Counted from the stretch's first letter, positions 9,001-17,181 are shown. The stretch: 64,000 bases of DNA from Dyadobacter chenwenxiniae (GCF_022869785.1 NZ_CP094997.1:186001-250000), one strand, 5' to 3'. Numbers and translations: made by a program. The notes: generated by a model not told the origin, from the letters alone.

Positions 9001-12000
9001 ATATTCCCCTTCCGTCCGCATTAAAGAGCGGGCAGGCGCGTCAGTTAAGCGTCCGCATCAAGGGAAGCACTTATGTCTTGCCGGTAACTGCACCCAAGTC
9101 GGTGACCTGCGCTGCGATCCCTCAGTACTATGGTAGCTTTGAGGTGGCAGACTGTAATTTGATCCAGGGCTGGGCATGGGCAAGTAATTATCCTGACTCT
9201 GCCTTTACGGTAGAAATAATGGAAGGCACCACCATCCATGCGACTGTTGTCGCTAACATATACAGGCAATATCTGAAAGACTATAACATTGGAACCGGCA
9301 AGTATGGGTTTAGTATCCCACTTCCTGCTTCCTTGAAGAGTGGCCAGCCGCGTCAGCTAAGTGTGCGTGTGAAGGGCAGCACCTATGTGCTTCTTAATTC
9401 TCCCAAAACGGTTACGTGTGCGGCATTACCAGACTATGCGGGTTTGCTTGAAGGGGCAGATTGTGATCTGGTACGTGGCTGGGCCTGGGATAAGAACTAT
9501 CCTAATTCGGCATTGACTGTGGAGTTGGTAGAAGGCAGTACAGTGTATGCAACAGCTACAGCCAACACCTACCGTGCCGACTTGTTGAGTGCGGGCACAG
9601 GCAGTACAGGTAATTATGGTTTTAGCTTTGCGCTTCCTGTGGCCCTGAAAGATGGCAAGTCCCATAACCTGAGCGTGCGTGTGAAGGGCACTGGTTATAA
9701 CCTATCGGGTTCACCCAAAGCAGTAAGCTGTGCAGCGGTGTCGCTTTACGGCGGAATATTTGACGGGGTGGATTGTAATTCTGTGCGTGGGTGGGCTTGG
9801 GACAAGAACTATCCTAATTCGGTATTGACCGTTGAGTTGGTAGAAGGCACCACGGTGCATGGAACAGCTATCGCCAATGTCTACCGGGCTGATCTAGTGA
9901 ATGCAGGCGCTGGAAGCACAGGGAAGTATGCATTCAGCGTGGCCCTGCCCCCGAGCCTTAAAGATGGGCAAACCCACCAGTTAAGTATACGGGTTAAAGG
10001 TACAAGCCATATATTATCAAGTTCTCCAAGATCGGTGACTTGTGTAGCTCTGCCTCAGTACGCGGGTAAATTCGAGACTGCCGATTGCAACTCGGTTAAA
10101 GGGTGGGCCTGGGCGAGCAATTTCCCAGATTCTTCATTCACCGTTGAGCTAATGGAAGGCAGCACGGTCTATGCGACAGGAGTTGCCAAGGTTTACCGTG
10201 CCGATCTGAAGGCCGCTGGAACAGGAACAGGCTACTATGGATTCGACATTCCACTTCCATCCGCATTAAAGAGTGGCCAGGCGCGTCAGTTGAGCGTCCG
10301 GATCAAGGGGAGCACTTATGTCTTGCCGGTAACTGCACCCAAGTCGGTGACCTGCGCTGCGATCCCTCAGTACTATGGTAGCTTTGAGGTGGCAGACTGT
10401 AATTTGATCCAGGGCTGGGCATGGGCAAGTAATTATCCTGACTCTGCCTTTACAGTAGAGATCATGGAAGGAAGTACTGTACAAGCGACTGCTGTTGCCA
10501 ATATATACCGGCAATATCTGAAAGACTATAACATTGGCACGGCCAAGTATGGGTTCAGTATCCCATTTCCTGCTTCCTTGAAAAATGGTCAACCCCGTCA
10601 GCTAAGTGTGCGTGTGAAGGGCAGCACCTATGTGCTTCTTAATTCTCCCAAAACGGTTACGTGTGCGGCATTACCAGACTATGCGGGTTTGCTTGAAGGG
10701 GCAGATTGTGATCTGGTACGTGGCTGGGCCTGGGATAAGAACTATCCTAATTCGGCATTGACTGTGGAGTTGGTAGAAGGCAGTACAGTGTATGCAACAG
10801 CTACGGCCAACACCTACCGTGCCGACTTGTTGAGTGCGGGCACAGGTAGTACAGGGAATTATGGTTTTAGCTTTGCGCTTCCTGTGGCCCTGAAAGATGG
10901 CAAGTCCCATAACCTGAGCGTGCGTGTGAAGGGCACTGGTTATAACCTATCGGGTTCACCCAAAGCAGTAAGCTGTGCAGCGGTGTCGCTTTACGGCGGA
11001 ATATTTGACGGGGTGGATTGTAATTCTGTGCGTGGGTGGGCTTGGGACAAGAACTATCCTAATTCGGTATTGACCGTTGAGTTGGTAGAAGGCACCACGG
11101 TGCATGGAACAGCTATCGCCAATGTCTACCGGGCTGATTTAGTGAATGCAGGCGCTGGAAGCACAGGTAAGTATGCATTCAGCGTGGCCCTGCCCCCGAG
11201 CCTTAAAGATGGGCAAACCCACCAGTTAAGTATACGGGTAAAGGGTTCCAGCCATATATTGTCCAGTTCTCCAAGGTCGGTGACTTGTGTAGCTCTGCCT
11301 CAATACGGGGGTAAATTTGAGACGGCCGATTGCAACTCGGTTAAAGGGTGGGCCTGGGCGAGCAATTTCCCAGATTCTTCATTCACTGTTGAGCTAATGG
11401 AAGGCAGCACGGTTCATGCGACTGCCGTTGCCAAGGTTTACCGTGCGGATCTGAAAGCGGCTGGGACTGGCACGGGTTATTATGGATTCGATATTCCCCT
11501 TCCGTCCGCATTAAAGAGCGGGCAGGCGCGTCAGTTAAGCGTCCGCATCAAGGGAAGCACATATGTTTTGCCAAGTTCTCCAATTACTGTTACCTGTGCG
11601 GCCTTGCCTGATTATGCGGGTCTGCTTGAAGGAGCAGATTGTGATCTGGTGCGCGGCTGGGCCTGGGATAAGAACAACCCAAATTCGGTTTTGACAGTAG
11701 AACTGGTAGAAGGCAGTACAGTGTATGCAACAGCTACGGCCAACACCTACCGTGCCGACTTGTTGAGTGCAGGCACAGGCAGTACAGGGAACTATGGTTT
11801 TAGCTTTGCGCTTCCTGCTTCCCTAAAAGATGGCAAGTCCCATAATCTGAGTTTGCGTGTGAAGGGCACTGGTTACAGCCTGTCGGGTTCGCCAAAGACA
11901 CTAAGCTGTGCCGCTGCGTCGCTTTATTTTGGGATATTTGACAGCGCGGATTGCAACTTTGTGCGTGGCTGGGTCTGGGACAAGAATTACCCTAATTCGG

Positions 12001-13478
12001 TATTGACTGTTGAGTTGGTAGAAGGCACCACAGTGCATGCAACAGCCATTGCTAATATTTACCGCGCAGATTTGATAAACGCCGGGGCTGGCAGTACAGG
12101 GAAGTATGCATTCAGCATGGCTTTGCCCCAAAGCCTTAAAGATGGGCAAACCCACCAGTTAAGTATCCGGGTAAAAGGTTCAAACCATATATTGTCCAGT
12201 TCTCCAAGGTCGGTGACCTGTGTAGTCCTGCCTCAGTACGCGGGTAAATTCGAGACGGCCGATTGCAACTCGGTTAAAGGCTGGGCCTGGGCGAGCAATT
12301 TCCCAGATTCTTCATTCACTGTTGAGCTAATGGAAGGCAGCACGGTTCATGCGACTGCCGTTGCCAAGGTTTACCGTGCGGATCTGAAAGCGGCTGGGAC
12401 TGGCACGGGTTATTATGGATTCGATATTCCCCTTCCGTCCGCATTAAAGAGCGGGCAGGCGCGTCAGTTAAGCGTCCGCATCAAGGGAAGCACATATGTT
12501 TTGCCAAGTTCTCCAATTACTGTTACCTGTGCGGCCTTGCCTGATTATGCGGGTCTGCTTGAAGGAGCAGATTGTGATCTGGTGCGCGGCTGGGCCTGGG
12601 ATAAGAACAACCCAAATTCGGTTTTGACAGTAGAACTGGTAGAAGGCAGTACAGTGTATGCAACAGCTACGGCCAACACCTACCGTGCCGACTTGTTGAG
12701 TGCAGGCACAGGCAGTACAGGGAACTATGGTTTTAGCTTTGCGCTTCCTGCTTCCCTAAAAGATGGCAAGTCCCATAATCTGAGTTTGCGTGTGAAGGGC
12801 ACTGGTTACAGCCTGTCGGGTTCGCCAAAGACACTAAGCTGTGCCGCTGCGTCGCTTTATTTTGGGATATTTGACAGCGCGGATTGCAACTTTGTGCGTG
12901 GCTGGGTCTGGGACAAGAATTACCCTAATTCGGTATTGACTGTTGAGTTGGTAGAAGGCACCATAGTGCATGCAACAGCCATTGCTAATATTTACCGCGC
13001 AGATTTGATAAACGCCGGGGCTGGAAGTACTGGGAAGTATGCATTTAACATGGCCTTGCCCCAGAGCCTTAAAGATGGGCAAGCCCACCAGCTAAGTATA
13101 AGGGTTAAAGGTTCAAGCAAAATATTGTCAAATTCTCCGAGGTCAGTGACCTGTAGTTCTACACTTCGGACAAATGAAGAGAGTGAAATAGCAACTGTCG
13201 GGGAGCGCGCGGATTCGGAAACTGATTTGGAACTGGTGCTTTCTCCTAACCCGACCAGTGGCCTGTTGACAATAAGAGCCAATCTTCAAGATAAGCAACA
13301 AGCCGAACTCTCCTTATACGATTTGAAAGGAAGGCTTATCTGGAACAAATCAGTGGTCGGACAAGCTGCGGCATATGAGCACATGCTTGATCTGAGACAA
13401 CAAGCTTCCGGCACTTACTTGTTAAAATTGCAGACGCGTCAGCAAACGAAAGTAAAACAGGTCGTGCTGGTGCAATAA
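6006..13478 (+). CDS. Giant T9SS-secreted surface protein with 21 tandem repeats
   Basis: About 2490 residues. The ATG at 6006 is preferred because it begins a signal peptide, MKKFYFIIFLLSCISW...SYG; the frame is open further back to a GTG at 5958 that would overlap the DUF1501 gene and hide the signal. Residues ~20-215 form an N-terminal domain with FVDGYVKK, FPVGDNG, RPF, GAYF..DP, KEFWDI and LGGSST..SGSIT, shared with the protein at 54196. Residues ~218-2385 hold 21 repeats of 99-104 residues, each with the pattern DCN..xGWAW, TVELxEGSTV, YRADL, YGFxxxLP, LSxRVKG and a closing VTC, giving two conserved cysteines per repeat. The final ~85 residues (LSPNPTSGLL...GTYLLKLQT) are a type A T9SS sorting domain, so the protein should cross the outer membrane and be attached to or released from the surface. 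A beta-sandwich adhesin or matrix scaffold is inferred; the repeat was not matched to a named domain. Confidence 0.9.
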   Translation: MKKFYFIIFLLSCISWMSYGQNAIIVTERSGAGGIVSFSPNSKLTGISDQRFVDGYVKKNGAGHFVFPVGDNGSYRPFAAEADGTVGAYFQEDPNIASVPGGGPFSVSSKDAVISTVSNKEFWDIWGTNATRLTLSWNAQSDVANLTGNSLPNLSIVGWNQTLSRWEKIASAVDEVNVLGGSSTLTSGSITTIQNIVPELYNVYTLASLNVVSTPVNYSGVLEVANCNEIKGYIWDKSYPDAVLTVEFLNGSTVFATAQANTFRADLQSAGIGTGKYGFAIPMPADLIDGQAKQISVRVRGSNYLLTGSPITVNCAYEGSLEIADCNTLKGWAMDRNKPDSAFTLELLEGTTVRATVVANLYREDLKNAGTGTGNYGFEIPVPNSLKTGKPVQLSIRVKGTTYILPGSIKTITCGAPQYYGSFELVDCNTVYGWAWAGNYPDLPLTVELVEGNIVHATGVANIYRQYLKDYNIGNGKYGFSFPLPTSLKNGQARQLSIRVQGTTYILPNSPRSVTCAAPPQFAGKFETADCNSVQGWAWASNYPDSSFTVELMEGSTVYATGVAKVYRADLKAAGTGTGYYGFDIPLPSALKSGQARQLSVRIKGSTYVLPVTAPKSVTCAAIPQYYGSFEVADCNLIQGWAWASNYPDSAFTVEIMEGTTIHATVVANIYRQYLKDYNIGTGKYGFSIPLPASLKSGQPRQLSVRVKGSTYVLLNSPKTVTCAALPDYAGLLEGADCDLVRGWAWDKNYPNSALTVELVEGSTVYATATANTYRADLLSAGTGSTGNYGFSFALPVALKDGKSHNLSVRVKGTGYNLSGSPKAVSCAAVSLYGGIFDGVDCNSVRGWAWDKNYPNSVLTVELVEGTTVHGTAIANVYRADLVNAGAGSTGKYAFSVALPPSLKDGQTHQLSIRVKGTSHILSSSPRSVTCVALPQYGGKFETADCNSVKGWAWASNFPDSSFTVELMEGSTVHATAVAKVYRADLKAAGTGTGYYGFDIPLPSALKSGQARQLSVRIKGSTYVLPVTAPKSVTCAAIPQYYGSFEVADCNLIQGWAWASNYPDSAFTVEIMEGTTIHATVVANIYRQYLKDYNIGTGKYGFSIPLPASLKSGQPRQLSVRVKGSTYVLLNSPKTVTCAALPDYAGLLEGADCDLVRGWAWDKNYPNSALTVELVEGSTVYATATANTYRADLLSAGTGSTGNYGFSFALPVALKDGKSHNLSVRVKGTGYNLSGSPKAVSCAAVSLYGGIFDGVDCNSVRGWAWDKNYPNSVLTVELVEGTTVHGTAIANVYRADLVNAGAGSTGKYAFSVALPPSLKDGQTHQLSIRVKGTSHILSSSPRSVTCVALPQYAGKFETADCNSVKGWAWASNFPDSSFTVELMEGSTVYATGVAKVYRADLKAAGTGTGYYGFDIPLPSALKSGQARQLSVRIKGSTYVLPVTAPKSVTCAAIPQYYGSFEVADCNLIQGWAWASNYPDSAFTVEIMEGSTVQATAVANIYRQYLKDYNIGTAKYGFSIPFPASLKNGQPRQLSVRVKGSTYVLLNSPKTVTCAALPDYAGLLEGADCDLVRGWAWDKNYPNSALTVELVEGSTVYATATANTYRADLLSAGTGSTGNYGFSFALPVALKDGKSHNLSVRVKGTGYNLSGSPKAVSCAAVSLYGGIFDGVDCNSVRGWAWDKNYPNSVLTVELVEGTTVHGTAIANVYRADLVNAGAGSTGKYAFSVALPPSLKDGQTHQLSIRVKGSSHILSSSPRSVTCVALPQYGGKFETADCNSVKGWAWASNFPDSSFTVELMEGSTVHATAVAKVYRADLKAAGTGTGYYGFDIPLPSALKSGQARQLSVRIKGSTYVLPSSPITVTCAALPDYAGLLEGADCDLVRGWAWDKNNPNSVLTVELVEGSTVYATATANTYRADLLSAGTGSTGNYGFSFALPASLKDGKSHNLSLRVKGTGYSLSGSPKTLSCAAASLYFGIFDSADCNFVRGWVWDKNYPNSVLTVELVEGTTVHATAIANIYRADLINAGAGSTGKYAFSMALPQSLKDGQTHQLSIRVKGSNHILSSSPRSVTCVVLPQYAGKFETADCNSVKGWAWASNFPDSSFTVELMEGSTVHATAVAKVYRADLKAAGTGTGYYGFDIPLPSALKSGQARQLSVRIKGSTYVLPSSPITVTCAALPDYAGLLEGADCDLVRGWAWDKNNPNSVLTVELVEGSTVYATATANTYRADLLSAGTGSTGNYGFSFALPASLKDGKSHNLSLRVKGTGYSLSGSPKTLSCAAASLYFGIFDSADCNFVRGWVWDKNYPNSVLTVELVEGTIVHATAIANIYRADLINAGAGSTGKYAFNMALPQSLKDGQAHQLSIRVKGSSKILSNSPRSVTCSSTLRTNEESEIATVGERADSETDLELVLSPNPTSGLLTIRANLQDKQQAELSLYDLKGRLIWNKSVVGQAAAYEHMLDLRQQASGTYLLKLQTRQQTKVKQVVLVQ
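6657..7568 (+). repeat. Repeats 1-3: divergent founder copies
   Basis: Three in-frame repeats begin at 6657, 6954 and 7260 (99, 102 and 103 residues). They keep the CN...GW...TC framework but differ from each other and from later copies at many positions, unlike the near-identical blocks that follow. They look like the older part of the array. Confidence 0.85.
7569..11303 (+). repeat. Three tandem 1245-bp higher-order repeats (A-B-C-D)
   Basis: Blocks start at 7569, 8814 and 10059, an exact 1245-bp period (415 residues). Each holds four repeat types: A (KFETADCN), B (SFEVADCN), C (LLEGADCD) and D (IFDGVDCN), of 104, 103, 104 and 104 residues. Long stretches are identical at DNA level; the first two blocks differ by only scattered bases in B-C-D, while the B copy of the third block carries a cluster of changes near 10450-10580. 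This points to recent duplication by recombination. Confidence 0.92.
11304..13169 (+). repeat. Two tandem 933-bp higher-order repeats (A-C-D')
   Basis: Blocks start at 11304 and 12237, a 933-bp period (311 residues). Each has an A, a C and a variant D (IFDSADCNFVRGWVW); the B type is absent. The A copy ends in VLPSSPITVTC rather than VLPVTAPKSVTC, the junction expected if B was deleted by recombination between repeats. The two blocks are almost identical in DNA apart from a few bases in the final D'. Confidence 0.92.
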
Positions 13479-13490
13479 AGGGAAAATATC

Positions 13491-13558
13491 AAACGACTAT
13501 TCAACAGACTAAAAAAGGAGGATAAATAAAAATTTCCTAAGATGTTGAATAGTCGTTT
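13491..13558. terminator. 16-bp perfect inverted repeat between convergent genes
   Basis: AAACGACTATTCAACA (13491-13506) is exactly inverted at 13543-13558, with a 36-base loop. The right arm lies inside the last codons of the WecB-type gene (NDYST). On the plus strand the stem is followed by TCTTTTG. It could act as a two-way terminator for the giant gene and the capsule operon, though the loop is long for an intrinsic terminator. Confidence 0.5.
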
Positions 13559-14307
13559 CTTTTGAATAAACCTTTGATGTACGCCTTGATCAGGAGAAAG
13601 GAAAAAAGTGAGTTGGTCACTGCATATCTTTTAAATAGTCTTCTTGGCTCCTGCATCAATCTGAACAACCACTCCAGACCCGCATTTTGAATCCATTCAG
13701 GAGCCCTGGATTGAAGTCCAACCATGACCGGCAACGCACCTCCTATTCCAATCATTGGCATATGAATCTTTCCATTCATTTTAGCCATCCATTTTTCCTG
13801 TTTCGGACAACCAAGTACAACAAAAAGTATTTTGGCTCCGCTGGCATTGATCAATTCAATGTCATTGAGCTCTTCCTGTTCTGTTAATGGCCGGAAAGGA
13901 GGGCTATGCATTCCCCCGATTTTCAGTGAAGGGTATTTTTCATCTACAAATGATGATGTTTTCGCCAACATTTCGGGCGAGCCTCCGTAAAAGAATATCG
14001 GAATTGATTTTTGTTCTGCCGTTCTGAGAATGTCTGGCAAAATGTCCATTCCAGCGACCCGGTCCTGGTGAATACCATACAGCAATTTCAAGCCCCAAAC
14101 CAAAGGCATTCCGTCTGGTGTGCAAATTTTAGCACTGTTGACAATTTTAGAAAAATTCGCGTCGAGATATGCTTCCACAAGCATATGTACATTAGAAACG
14201 CAGATGAAGCAACTCTCTTTTATCGCGGCAAGTTGGAAAAGCTGTTCAAGGAACGAATCATAGCGCCCAACGGAAATTCCGATTCCTAATAAATTTACTT
14301 TTTTCAT
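13537..14307 (-). CDS. WecB/TagA/CpsF family glycosyltransferase
   Basis: A 256-residue GT26-family enzyme; relatives transfer ManNAcA, ManNAc or glucose to a lipid-linked first sugar. The family pattern is visible: an N-terminal VNLLGIGISVG, SNVHMLVEAYLDANF, CTPDGMPLVWG, RVAGMDILPDIL, FFYGGSPEMLAKT, KILFVVLGCPKQEKWM and GIGGALPVMVG...RAPEWIQNAGLEWLFRLMQEPRR. The DGMP and GCPKQEKW segments are the best-conserved parts of the family. It is the last gene of the minus-strand capsule unit, 37 bases after the beta-helix gene. It probably adds the second sugar to the lipid carrier primed by the WcaJ-like enzyme; the sugar is unknown. Confidence 0.9.
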   Translation of the reverse strand: MKKVNLLGIGISVGRYDSFLEQLFQLAAIKESCFICVSNVHMLVEAYLDANFSKIVNSAKICTPDGMPLVWGLKLLYGIHQDRVAGMDILPDILRTAEQKSIPIFFYGGSPEMLAKTSSFVDEKYPSLKIGGMHSPPFRPLTEQEELNDIELINASGAKILFVVLGCPKQEKWMAKMNGKIHMPMIGIGGALPVMVGLQSRAPEWIQNAGLEWLFRLMQEPRRLFKRYAVTNSLFSFLLIKAYIKGLFKRNDYSTS

Positions 14308-14344
14308 CAGATATTGTAATAACGTTGAAGTTGCAATGGGGATA

Positions 14345-16186
14345 TCACTTGCCTTTTGGCTGCTTTTCCCACTTTTCGGAAATCCGTTTCTTTAATTCCG
14401 GATTGAACCGGAGCTTATCAAAATGGTTATCTTTCATTTGAATTTTCGTGGAATCACTTTTATGAAAACGATAATCCTCATTTTTAATGTTGGATACTAC
14501 ATTGCCCACCACTAGAAAGTCAGATGAGCCTTCATCAAAGAAGAAACCGTTATTCCATGCACCGATTGCATTTTTGGAACGAGGGATAGTTCTGATGTAG
14601 TTGTTACGGTATACGGAGCCAGTTTGTTTTCCGAGGGTATAAATTCCCCCTCCATCAGACAAGGTCCTCATTACATCATGAATGTAATTATCCTCCACCA
14701 GGTTATGCGTTGTATAACTATCCTCAAAGGTATAAGTCCATCCAACACTTATTCCCGTATATGGCAAATTATATATCTCGTTGGACTTGATTATATTATG
14801 ATTTGCCTGCATAATACCGATCCCAACCCCTGATACAAAAAACAGTCCGCAATCCGAAATGTTACAGTTTATCACCTGATTAAATGAGGGTGACTTTGTA
14901 GCTGGCCAAATCATTCTTCTGGCACCTGAAATATTTACTCCAATCAAAATTCCACCACCGCCGATATCATTAATGGTAGCATTGATTATACTGTTTTTGG
15001 TGGAAAATTCACTGATCCAAATAGCGTAATTACCTAGATGCGTAAAAGAACAATTCTTAAATGTGCTGTTCTTTGTTCGTTCCAGAAGAATGGAGGCACC
15101 GCATTCCATAGCGGCCTGTCCCGATGAAAAACCCTCACTAAAATCGAGCCAGTCGAACTTCTTTAAATTGGTGACTTTGTTTTTTTCCTCAACATTGTTA
15201 AACCCCCATGCCGGGTTGGTATAACTGAAATTGATGTCGGTGAATTTCAAGTTGTTTACGAAAATATTATTCTTTGCATCTCCTTTCGCAATAAGAAGCG
15301 TGTCTAATAGAGGAGCGGTGAAGCGAAGTTGGTTTGGGTTTTCAGCCGCATGTGAATAATACAACACTTCTCCTGTTTTGTAGTCCAATAACCATTCACC
15401 CGGCTTATCTAGAAAATCCCGTGAATTTTCAATTCTAAATCGTACCCTTGGGCTATAAAAGCCAACAGGAAACATCGATGGATTTTTAAAATACAATACA
15501 CGGTTCTTACGATCAATATCTCTGACAGTCTGCCAGGAAGCCTCCCAGCTATTGTAAACAATCACTTCCGATCCCAATATATTTTTTGCCGAATCCAGAG
15601 TGTTGCCTTCATATGCGAATCCACAAAAAACATCAATGGAATCCTTTACCATTCTTCTTATTGCAGGCCACTCCCAGGCTTTAAAAGCAGAAGCGAATTT
15701 GGGTATTGGCCCTTTGGTAAATAAAGTGTCAGACGTAGCGCGTTGGAGTCGTTTGTTGTTTACAAAAAGTGATCGAAAAACGTCCTTTTTTTTAAATGAA
15801 GGAATTTTTAGCTTCCAGACATTCTTTTTGTCAGTTTTAACCCATTGGCCTTTCAGTTGCTTTCCACCGCTAAAAGTCACTGATTCTCCCGGGTAAGCCA
15901 TGTACTCCACAGTAGTCAACGAATCTCCTGCGTCATCAGGGCCAAAAGAAAGAGGCGTATCGAACTCGTAAATGCCTTTTCTGATAATGACCTGCACATT
16001 ATCACGCTTATCTTTTCTACTCCTGATTAATTGCTGAATTTTCCGAATGTCCGAATAGGGCTTTCCTACAGACCCATCAGCATTCTTTTGAGATTTGGTA
16101 GCCAGGTAGTATTTAACGGTCTTTTGCCCATATGAATGATATGTGGACAAAAGGGCTATAAGCAATAATAATGTTAGTTTTTTCAT
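14345..16186 (-). CDS. Secreted right-handed beta-helix protein (possible polysaccharide lyase/hydrolase)
   Basis: The start at 16186 is chosen because its ATG overlaps the stop of the epimerase gene as ATGA and begins a clean signal peptide (MKKLTLLLLIALLSTYHSYG); an ATG 12 bases earlier is possible. The mature protein (about 590 residues) opens with YYLATKSQKNADGSVGKPYSDI...IIRKGIYEF, the usual entry of pectate-lyase-like beta-helix proteins, and later has the runs of short Asn/Ile/Val-rich turns expected of helix coils (NSIINATINDIGGGGILIG, HNIIKSNEIYNLPYTGISVG, HNLVEDNYIHDVM). Such proteins often cut or modify polysaccharide, so a periplasmic role in trimming the capsule made by this operon is plausible. 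No catalytic residues could be assigned. Confidence 0.82.
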   Translation of the reverse strand: MKKLTLLLLIALLSTYHSYGQKTVKYYLATKSQKNADGSVGKPYSDIRKIQQLIRSRKDKRDNVQVIIRKGIYEFDTPLSFGPDDAGDSLTTVEYMAYPGESVTFSGGKQLKGQWVKTDKKNVWKLKIPSFKKKDVFRSLFVNNKRLQRATSDTLFTKGPIPKFASAFKAWEWPAIRRMVKDSIDVFCGFAYEGNTLDSAKNILGSEVIVYNSWEASWQTVRDIDRKNRVLYFKNPSMFPVGFYSPRVRFRIENSRDFLDKPGEWLLDYKTGEVLYYSHAAENPNQLRFTAPLLDTLLIAKGDAKNNIFVNNLKFTDINFSYTNPAWGFNNVEEKNKVTNLKKFDWLDFSEGFSSGQAAMECGASILLERTKNSTFKNCSFTHLGNYAIWISEFSTKNSIINATINDIGGGGILIGVNISGARRMIWPATKSPSFNQVINCNISDCGLFFVSGVGIGIMQANHNIIKSNEIYNLPYTGISVGWTYTFEDSYTTHNLVEDNYIHDVMRTLSDGGGIYTLGKQTGSVYRNNYIRTIPRSKNAIGAWNNGFFFDEGSSDFLVVGNVVSNIKNEDYRFHKSDSTKIQMKDNHFDKLRFNPELKKRISEKWEKQPKGK

Positions 16187-17181
16187 TTGTTTTTCCAATG
16201 CTCAAAAAATCCTTTCCCCTCGCCGCGCAACCACGCAATTGTTTCACTTACATTATTCTTCAAAGAAGCATCCGCCTGCCCAAATAGTTCAATAGTAATC
16301 TCTGTCGGAGCGGGATAATCCTCGATCATGTTCTGGAATCTTTTTGAATAAAGAGGGAATGGGACCTTTACGGATCTTAATAGGTCTCCCCCCTTCGCAA
16401 CTCCCTGAAAAATAAATTTCGGTAACCTTCTTATCTTTTTGTCATTAAGCTGGACTGAAATCTCATTGAGCCAGAGATACGAATCAACAGGAGCGTCGCC
16501 TACATAAAACATTTTATGATTTACCACTTCCGAAGGAGCGACAAGTATTTGATAGATTTGATGTACAATATTTTTTACGTAACCATAAGTTCGCATAACG
16601 GGATGCTCCACGGGATGAAAATACATTCCCTTGTCTATAACTTTCCAAAGTTCATTCGGATAACGCATGTGCCATGGCCCCCAGATATTAGTTGGTCTTA
16701 CAATGGTCCAATTGCACGACAAGTTAGCCTGATGTGTATATTGCTCCGTTAAAACCTTACTTTGTCCATAAATGGTATGGGGCTGGAACTCGTCCATTCT
16801 TGTTGGAAGAGGCTTGTCATCTGATTTATAAACGTATTGTGTGGATGTTATAATCGCATTTTTAACGGATGGGAATTTCTTAATTACATTCAGGACATGT
16901 AGCGTCCCAATATGGTTCTCATTATAATCTTCCAGAACATCACTTAAAGTATCCGTGCGTGCAGCAAGGTGGATCACAACGTCTGGCTGATTGTCTTTGA
17001 AGGCCGCTTCCATTTGCTTTTCGTCCATGATATCTCCTTTCCTCCAGAAAGCCGACTGCTTCGAATTGATAGGAGGGTTTTTATCATAGTTGACTATATT
17101 ATTATGCCCTTTTTTAATCAAAAGGTCAATTAGATTGGTGCCAATAAATCCTGACCCGCCCGTTATTAAAATAGACTTCAT
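16183..17181 (-). CDS. NAD-dependent sugar epimerase/dehydratase
   Basis: The 332-residue protein has an N-terminal Rossmann motif TGGSGFIGTNL (about residues 7-17), the HLAARTDTLSD segment, a serine-rich ITSTQYVYK and a catalytic YGQSK (YxxxK), so it is an extended short-chain dehydrogenase acting on a nucleotide sugar. It lacks features that would name the substrate (UDP-glucose 4-epimerase or dTDP-glucose dehydratase seem less likely because the C-terminal half is divergent). Its ATG overlaps the stop of the preceding glycosyltransferase gene (17178-17181) and its stop overlaps the next start, showing tight coupling within the capsule operon. Confidence 0.85.
   Translation of the reverse strand: MKSILITGGSGFIGTNLIDLLIKKGHNNIVNYDKNPPINSKQSAFWRKGDIMDEKQMEAAFKDNQPDVVIHLAARTDTLSDVLEDYNENHIGTLHVLNVIKKFPSVKNAIITSTQYVYKSDDKPLPTRMDEFQPHTIYGQSKVLTEQYTHQANLSCNWTIVRPTNIWGPWHMRYPNELWKVIDKGMYFHPVEHPVMRTYGYVKNIVHQIYQILVAPSEVVNHKMFYVGDAPVDSYLWLNEISVQLNDKKIRRLPKFIFQGVAKGGDLLRSVKVPFPLYSKRFQNMIEDYPAPTEITIELFGQADASLKNNVSETIAWLRGEGKGFFEHWKNK

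Noticed and set aside
7569..13169. Regular direct repeats that could suggest a CRISPR or satellite array
   Set aside because: The period is about 309-312 bp, in frame throughout, and codes for protein repeats; no short repeat/spacer pattern exists.
7659..13282. Many antisense open frames (79-121 codons) recurring inside the giant gene
   Set aside because: They recur with the same 1245- and 933-bp period as the repeats and are shadows of the repeat codons.
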